From Muribaculaceae bacterium (GTDB lineage: Bacteria > Bacteroidota > Bacteroidia > Bacteroidales > Muribaculaceae): a DNA stretch of 35,506 bases. This document shows, one piece after another, positions 32,146 to 35,506 of this stretch. The stretch spans positions 1 to 35,506 of the forward strand of contig JAIDYR010000074.1 in assembly GCA_029057985.1 (NCBI GenBank), written 5' to 3'. The notes under the pieces are model-generated. The model worked only from the letters and a program-made list of their open reading frames with translations, was not told the origin of the DNA and made no database searches. Made by a program: the position numbers and the translations under genes. The first letter of the stretch is position 1. Every line of letters begins with the position of its first letter.

Positions 32146-33240
32146 TTAGTCGGCACGCAGGCGGCTGAAGTAGAAGTCGAGGACGTCGCGGGCGGCCGTG
32201 AAGGAGGATTGCTCGTTGTTGAGGACGCGGAGTTCTTTCTGTTCGAGGAGAGCGGCGACTTCGGGAGTGTTATAGAAGCGGGATCGAAGGGTTTCGTCGA
32301 TAGTCTCTATCATCCAGTATTTCTCTTGCTCCTGGCGTTTGCGGATGAAGTAGCCGTTGGCATCTACATAGTCGAAATATCGGTCGATCATATCCCAGAC
32401 TTTGTCAATGTCGAGTTCGTAGTAGCCGCTGTAGGTCACCACCTCCGGACGCCATTTCGAGGGTGTCGGGGGGAAGAGATGAAGGGCGTTGCGGAACTGG
32501 GCGGCTGCAAGCTTTGCCCGCTCGATGTTGTCGCCGTCGCATTTGTTAATAGCGATGCCGTCGGCCATCTCCATGATGCCGCGTTTGATGCCCTGGAGTT
32601 CGTCGCCTGTGCCGGCGAGTTGAATCAGCAAGAAGAAATCGACCATGGAGTGGACTGCGGTCTCGCTCTGCCCTACGCCTACTGTCTCCACGAATATACG
32701 GTCATATCCGGCGGCTTCGCAGAGCACGATGGTCTCGCGGGTCTTTCTGGCGACACCTCCCAGCGATCCGGCCGAGGGGGAGGGGCGGATAAAGGCATCT
32801 TTTTCGAGAGAGAGTTTCTCCATTCTGGTTTTATCGCCGAGGATAGAGCCGTGAGTGCGCTCTGAAGAAGGGTCGATCGCAAGGACAGCGAGTTTATGTC
32901 CCTGGCGCAGTACATGGAGCCCGAAGACATCGATTGAGGTGGATTTTCCGGCGCCCGGAACTCCGGTGATGCCTATACGGCGGGAATTGCCGGAATAGGG
33001 CAGACATTTTTCGATTACCTCTTGCGCTATGGCCTGATGGCCTTCGGCAAGACTCTCTACGAGGGTGACGGCGCGACCGAGGATGCTGACGTCGCCCTTA
33101 AGTATCCCTTCGACATAGTCGTTGACGCTTAACTGCCGGCGTTTGCGCACCTGGCGGTAGGGATTGACGGAGGGGGGCATTTTGACGCCGGAGTTGACCT
33201 GGAGTCCTTTGTATTCTTTATCGTTTTCGGGATGAATCAT
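32146..33240 (-). CDS. meaB: Methylmalonyl-CoA mutase-associated GTPase MeaB
   Basis: The 364-residue G3E-type GTPase has the Walker A loop GITGVPGAGKSTSIDVFG (90-107), the MeaB signature IDPSSERTHGSILGDKTRME, VETVGVGQSETAV and the specificity motif AINKCDGDN. MeaB protects and reloads the B12 cofactor of methylmalonyl-CoA mutase, which Bacteroidota use to make propionate from succinate. The mutase subunit genes are not adjacent in this window. The extended N-terminus (about 40 residues) and the C-terminal dimerisation arm are of normal length. The stop directly abuts a hairpin array. Confidence 0.95.
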   Translation of the reverse strand: MIHPENDKEYKGLQVNSGVKMPPSVNPYRQVRKRRQLSVNDYVEGILKGDVSILGRAVTLVESLAEGHQAIAQEVIEKCLPYSGNSRRIGITGVPGAGKSTSIDVFGLHVLRQGHKLAVLAIDPSSERTHGSILGDKTRMEKLSLEKDAFIRPSPSAGSLGGVARKTRETIVLCEAAGYDRIFVETVGVGQSETAVHSMVDFFLLIQLAGTGDELQGIKRGIMEMADGIAINKCDGDNIERAKLAAAQFRNALHLFPPTPSKWRPEVVTYSGYYELDIDKVWDMIDRYFDYVDANGYFIRKRQEQEKYWMIETIDETLRSRFYNTPEVAALLEQKELRVLNNEQSSFTAARDVLDFYFSRLRAD

Positions 33241-33260
33241 GGAGTTGGAAGGGTATTCAG

Positions 33261-33281
33261 CTTTCGCTTTAGAAGCGAAAG
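33261..33281. other. Perfect 9-bp hairpin upstream of meaB
   Basis: CTTTCGCTT and AAGCGAAAG enclose the loop TAG, about 20 bases before the meaB ATG on the minus strand. It lies in the short gap after the DUF1573 gene. It has no GGGGTAAGG linker; the arm resembles the loop end of the large inverted repeat at 26103-26154 (TTTCG, CGAAA). It could be a leader structure or an isolated relative of the arrays. Confidence 0.5.
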
Positions 33282-33329
33282 ATTATGTAGTTTTCTTGGA
33301 TAATTAGATTTTAAGTCAATTTATAAGGG

Positions 33330-34118
33330 TCAATTATGAGCGATGGTGTCGGGGGGTAGGATGTTGGCCCGCAGGGTTATTACGACCGTGTCGCGCTGTT
33401 CACCGAATTTCGGATCGGCTTCGGTCTGATAGAGAGGTTGCGTAGTGACGGGTATGCGGTATTCGACGAGACCCGAGCGGGGTTCAAAACGGGTGTTGAG
33501 GAAGATACCCATAGATCCGATTTCTCCCGGAGCGAGTTTTTCGGGAGTGGAGGCGATGCTCAGCGCGGGATTGTCGAAGATCCAGACGGGAGTGATGGAA
33601 TCCATCGATTGATTGACGAGGCGGACGAAAGAATGGCGTCCTGTGTTAGGCCTGACATCCTTCAGCTCAATGACCCGGTCAGAAAGGCGCAGCGGGCCGC
33701 ACTCAAGGGGATAGTCGCGTGAAAGTGTCGCCTTGCTCCCGACAACTCGTCCGGCGAGCCTTACTATGAAGCGCTGCTGACCCGGTTCGATATAAACCTT
33801 TACAGATTTGGAAATGTCGCCCGGGCGGTTGCGGGGATCGTAGGTAAACCCTATGACGGCAGTGTCGCCGGGAGCGAGCGGACCCGGGATGAAGTCGGCG
33901 CTTGTGCATCCGCAGCTGGGACGCACGTCGGTCATCTCGATAGTATCCGGTCCATAATTGACGAGGCGTGCAGTGCCGTGTTGCGGCCCTGCGAGTTCGC
34001 TGATAGTGCCGTAGTTATAGATGGGATCGATAAGCTTGACTTCGGCATGAAGCCAAGCAACTCCGACGACGGCAGCGGAGGCGACAACAGCTGATATTGA
34101 AGATTTCCGGAAACTCAT
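33330..34118 (-). CDS. DUF1573 domain protein, membrane-anchored
   Basis: The 262-residue protein has an N-terminal hydrophobic segment (SAVVASAAVVGVAWLHA) that is a signal peptide or anchor. It then has a DUF1573 immunoglobulin-like domain with the conserved VRPSCGCTSADF (about 65-76) and RPGDISKSVKVYI, followed by a second, degenerate repeat of the fold without the CGC motif. DUF1573 proteins are very common in Bacteroidota envelopes and of unknown function. It is separated from the shorter DUF1573 gene upstream by a MITE-like element. Confidence 0.85.
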   Translation of the reverse strand: MSFRKSSISAVVASAAVVGVAWLHAEVKLIDPIYNYGTISELAGPQHGTARLVNYGPDTIEMTDVRPSCGCTSADFIPGPLAPGDTAVIGFTYDPRNRPGDISKSVKVYIEPGQQRFIVRLAGRVVGSKATLSRDYPLECGPLRLSDRVIELKDVRPNTGRHSFVRLVNQSMDSITPVWIFDNPALSIASTPEKLAPGEIGSMGIFLNTRFEPRSGLVEYRIPVTTQPLYQTEADPKFGEQRDTVVITLRANILPPDTIAHN

Positions 34119-34181
34119 TGATTGAATAACTTCTTGTTATGTAAACTTTATCGGCTGACTCAATTTAAAAGATCATGTCCA

Positions 34182-34372
34182 TTTAGAGCCCGTTTACTAA
34201 GAACTGTTAAAATTTCATTTTGATCGAATATCAACTATAAAACGCCCATATTTTGGTCATTTTCGATCTTTTCATCAGTCACGATGCCCGCATCGCTCCT
34301 TCTTCAAAAATCGAAACTGCCTCAAAATATGTACATTTTCTCGTTAACATTCTTTAGCAAACTGGCTCTTAA
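34182..34372. mobile_element. MITE-like element with 29-bp terminal inverted repeats
   Basis: The ends are imperfect inverted repeats: 34182-34210 begins TTTAGAGCCCGTTTACTAAG, and the reverse complement of 34344-34372 begins TTAAGAGCCAGTTTGCTAAA. By eye 23 of 29 positions agree. TCCA lies directly outside each end (34178-34181 and 34373-34376), as expected of a 4-bp target duplication. The 191-bp interior is A+T-rich, has no open frame of note, and contains further inverted segments (TTTCGAT and ATCGAAA; GATGC-CC-GCATC). This is the structure of a miniature transposable element mobilised in trans. The parent transposase family is not identified. Confidence 0.7.
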
Positions 34373-34410
34373 TCCATGGTAAAGAATCCTTTTTGGGGGG
34401 ATGCTGAGGA

Positions 34411-34818
34411 TCATTCAACAACAACTCCGCGTATCTTAAGGCGTACTTTTGATGGATTACCGGAGGTAGTCACTGTCACTACCTTTTCGAAAGATCCCGG
34501 GCGCCCGAGAGGATTGTAGGATACTTTCAGTTTGCCGGACTTTCCCGGGCCGACAGGTGCATCGGAATAAGAAGGGCGCGTGCAGCCACATTCGGCGGTA
34601 GCCTTAAGAATCACGAGGTTGCCGTCACCATCATTTGTAAAGTTGAATTCATGAGTGACCAGTCCTCCTTTTTCTTTGATTTTGCCGAAGTCGAACACTT
34701 TTTCTGAAAAATTAATTTTGCCTACGCCATTACTCGATTTCTTTTTTGCGTCTGCTGCGCCGACGCAGAGAAGGGCGGCGACGAGCACCATACTTATTTT
34801 CAGTATAAGATTCTTCAT
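34411..34818 (-). CDS. DUF1573 domain protein, secreted
   Basis: The 135-residue protein has a clear signal peptide (MKNLILKISMVLVAALLCVG, cleavage near AADA/KKK) followed by one DUF1573 domain. The domain segments are KVFDFGKIKEKGGLVTHEF, then ATAECGCTRPSYS with the Cys-Gly-Cys motif, and YNPLGRPGSFEKVVTV. The family is thought to be an envelope Ig-like fold of unknown role. Its length is typical of single-domain members. No matching Bacteroidota promoter is clear upstream of the ATG at 34818. Confidence 0.88.
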   Translation of the reverse strand: MKNLILKISMVLVAALLCVGAADAKKKSSNGVGKINFSEKVFDFGKIKEKGGLVTHEFNFTNDGDGNLVILKATAECGCTRPSYSDAPVGPGKSGKLKVSYNPLGRPGSFEKVVTVTTSGNPSKVRLKIRGVVVE

Positions 34819-35118
34819 AGAAGTAAATTCTAAAAATTAAACGTTATCGGTCATTATTGCGGAGGAGAGACTATAGGGAATCCTAAATCTATAACGCCCG
34901 GAGCGAGCGAAAGGTTAAATTGAAGAGAAGATGGAGTTAAGACACTATCTATTGTGGAAGGCTTAACATGCGAAGAGGAGGACAAGTATAAAATACAAAT
35001 TTAGCAAAAATTCGCGAGTAGGCAAAGAGCGAAAGTCGGCCGCAGGCCGGTTCGCGGTGCCGGAGGCACTTTGACCTACCGCAAAATTACAAAAAAAAGT
35101 CAAAAAGGAGCAGATATA
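34819..35118. other. Non-coding stretch before the tRNA genes
   Basis: About 300 bases between the DUF1573 gene and the tRNA-Pro promoter hold no credible gene. A minus-strand open frame across part of it runs into the antisense of tRNA-Pro and is spurious. I see no clear terminator or repeat. Confidence 0.6.
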
Positions 35119-35150
35119 TTTGAAAATATGAAAAATTCTATCTAACTTTG
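35119..35150 (+). promoter_or_regulatory. Promoter of tRNA-Pro
   Basis: TTTG (35119-35122), 20 bases, then TAACTTTG (35143-35150) gives a textbook Bacteroidota promoter about 40 bases before the tRNA. The following CAGTCGCAA is shared with the tRNA-Ser promoter and probably marks the initiation region. Confidence 0.8.
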
Positions 35151-35190
35151 CAGTCGCAATGGGATTGGCCGGTCCAATCGTCCGGAGCAT

Positions 35191-35264
35191 CGGGGCGTAG
35201 CGCAGTCCGGTAGCGCACCTGGTTTGGGACCAGGTGGTCGCAGGTTCGAATCCTGTCACCCCGA
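35191..35264 (+). tRNA. tRNA-Pro (anticodon TGG)
   Basis: A complete cloverleaf is visible: acceptor CGGGGCG with CACCCCG plus discriminator A, D-arm GCGCAGTCCGGTAGCGC, anticodon arm CCTGG-TTTGGGA-CCAGG with anticodon TGG (35225-35227), and T-arm GCAGG-TTCGAAT-CCTGT. No CCA is encoded. The sixth acceptor pair is C-A rather than the usual T-A, giving one internal mismatch. Confidence 0.95.
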
Positions 35265-35370
35265 CTATATGCGGATTATAATCGTCAGCTGAGGCTTATC
35301 GATTCGTGCCGCGTGATTCCGGAAGTCAAGATTGACTTTGGCGGAAAATTGATAAAAAAGGAGGGAAGGA

Positions 35371-35402
35371 TTTGGAGGAATGAAAAAAAGTTATTAACTT
35401 TG
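35371..35402 (+). promoter_or_regulatory. Promoter of tRNA-Ser
   Basis: TTTG (35371-35374), 20 bases, then TAACTTTG (35395-35402), followed by CAGTCGCAA as at tRNA-Pro. Identical spacing and start sequence suggest the two tRNAs have separate but matched promoters. Confidence 0.8.
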
Positions 35403-35430
35403 CAGTCGCAAAGAAGGCAACTTCGACCGA

Positions 35431-35506
35431 GGAGAGATGGCAGAGTGGTCGATTGCGGCGGTCTTGAAAACCGTTGAGGGTCACACCTCCGGGGGTTCGA
35501 ATCCCT
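35431..35506 (+). tRNA. tRNA-Ser (anticodon TGA), 3' end cut by window edge
   Basis: GGAGAGATGGCAGAGTGGTC opens the acceptor and D-arm. The anticodon arm is GCGGT-CTTGAAA-ACCGT with anticodon TGA, followed by the long variable arm (GAGGGTCACACCTC) of class II tRNAs and the start of the T-arm GGGGGTTCGAATCCC. The 3' acceptor strand lies beyond the window. Confidence 0.92.

Noticed and set aside
34963..35259. A 98-residue minus-strand open frame beginning MTGFEPATTWSQTRCATGLR
   Set aside because: Its N-terminus is the reverse complement of tRNA-Pro, a well-known spurious translation. The rest shows no domain.

Overview
The window looks like a chromosomal segment of a Bacteroidales bacterium, most plausibly Muribaculaceae-like. 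The phylum call rests on two tRNA promoters of the Bacteroidota type (TTTG, 20 nt, TAACTTTG), an UpxY/NusG-type antiterminator at the head of a polysaccharide locus, two DUF1573 proteins, MeaB, and almost no Shine-Dalgarno sequences. The family-level guess is inference. Every protein gene is on the minus strand; only the two tRNAs at the right edge are on the plus strand. Transcription of the protein genes therefore reads from high to low coordinates.

Right part (about 24.7-35.5 kb) is G+C-rich core-type sequence: tRNA-Ser (cut by the edge), tRNA-Pro, two DUF1573 proteins separated by a MITE-like 191-bp element, meaB, an acyl-CoA ligase, a CBS-nucleotidyltransferase, obgE, a PlsC-type acyltransferase, the UpxY antiterminator, a four-helix-bundle protein and a HAD hydrolase. 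Several gene boundaries in this part carry an unusual repeat: arrays of short, mutually different, near-perfect hairpins joined by a constant GGGGTAAGG linker. The four-helix-bundle gene is bracketed by two direct copies of such an array.

Left part (1-24.5 kb) is an A+T-rich surface-polysaccharide operon of tightly packed or overlapping genes. In transcription order: an IspD/TarI-like cytidylyltransferase, an SDR reductase and a LicD transferase (a polyol-phosphate module that could make and transfer a CDP-ribitol-like donor); a Wzx flippase; an acyltransferase; UDP-galactopyranose mutase; four GT2 enzymes; an acyltransferase; two GT4 enzymes; an acyltransferase; a GT32; an EpsG/Wzy polymerase; GT2; GT4; then a second LicD, a fused nucleotidyltransferase-PLP enzyme and an opine-type dehydrogenase; a 101-residue unknown; an HD phosphohydrolase; and a GT4 cut by the left edge. 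Wzx plus Wzy point to flippase/polymerase-dependent assembly of a repeat unit containing galactofuranose.

The most interesting points are: (1) the nucleotidyltransferase-PLP fusion with an opine dehydrogenase and LicD, which could make and attach an unusual phospho-amino decoration; (2) the ISPD/SDR/LicD module, parallel to the vertebrate ISPD-fukutin ribitol-phosphate pathway; (3) the GGGGTAAGG hairpin arrays and their association with an IVP-like four-helix-bundle gene; and (4) the MITE-like element. No pathway product can be proved from sequence alone.
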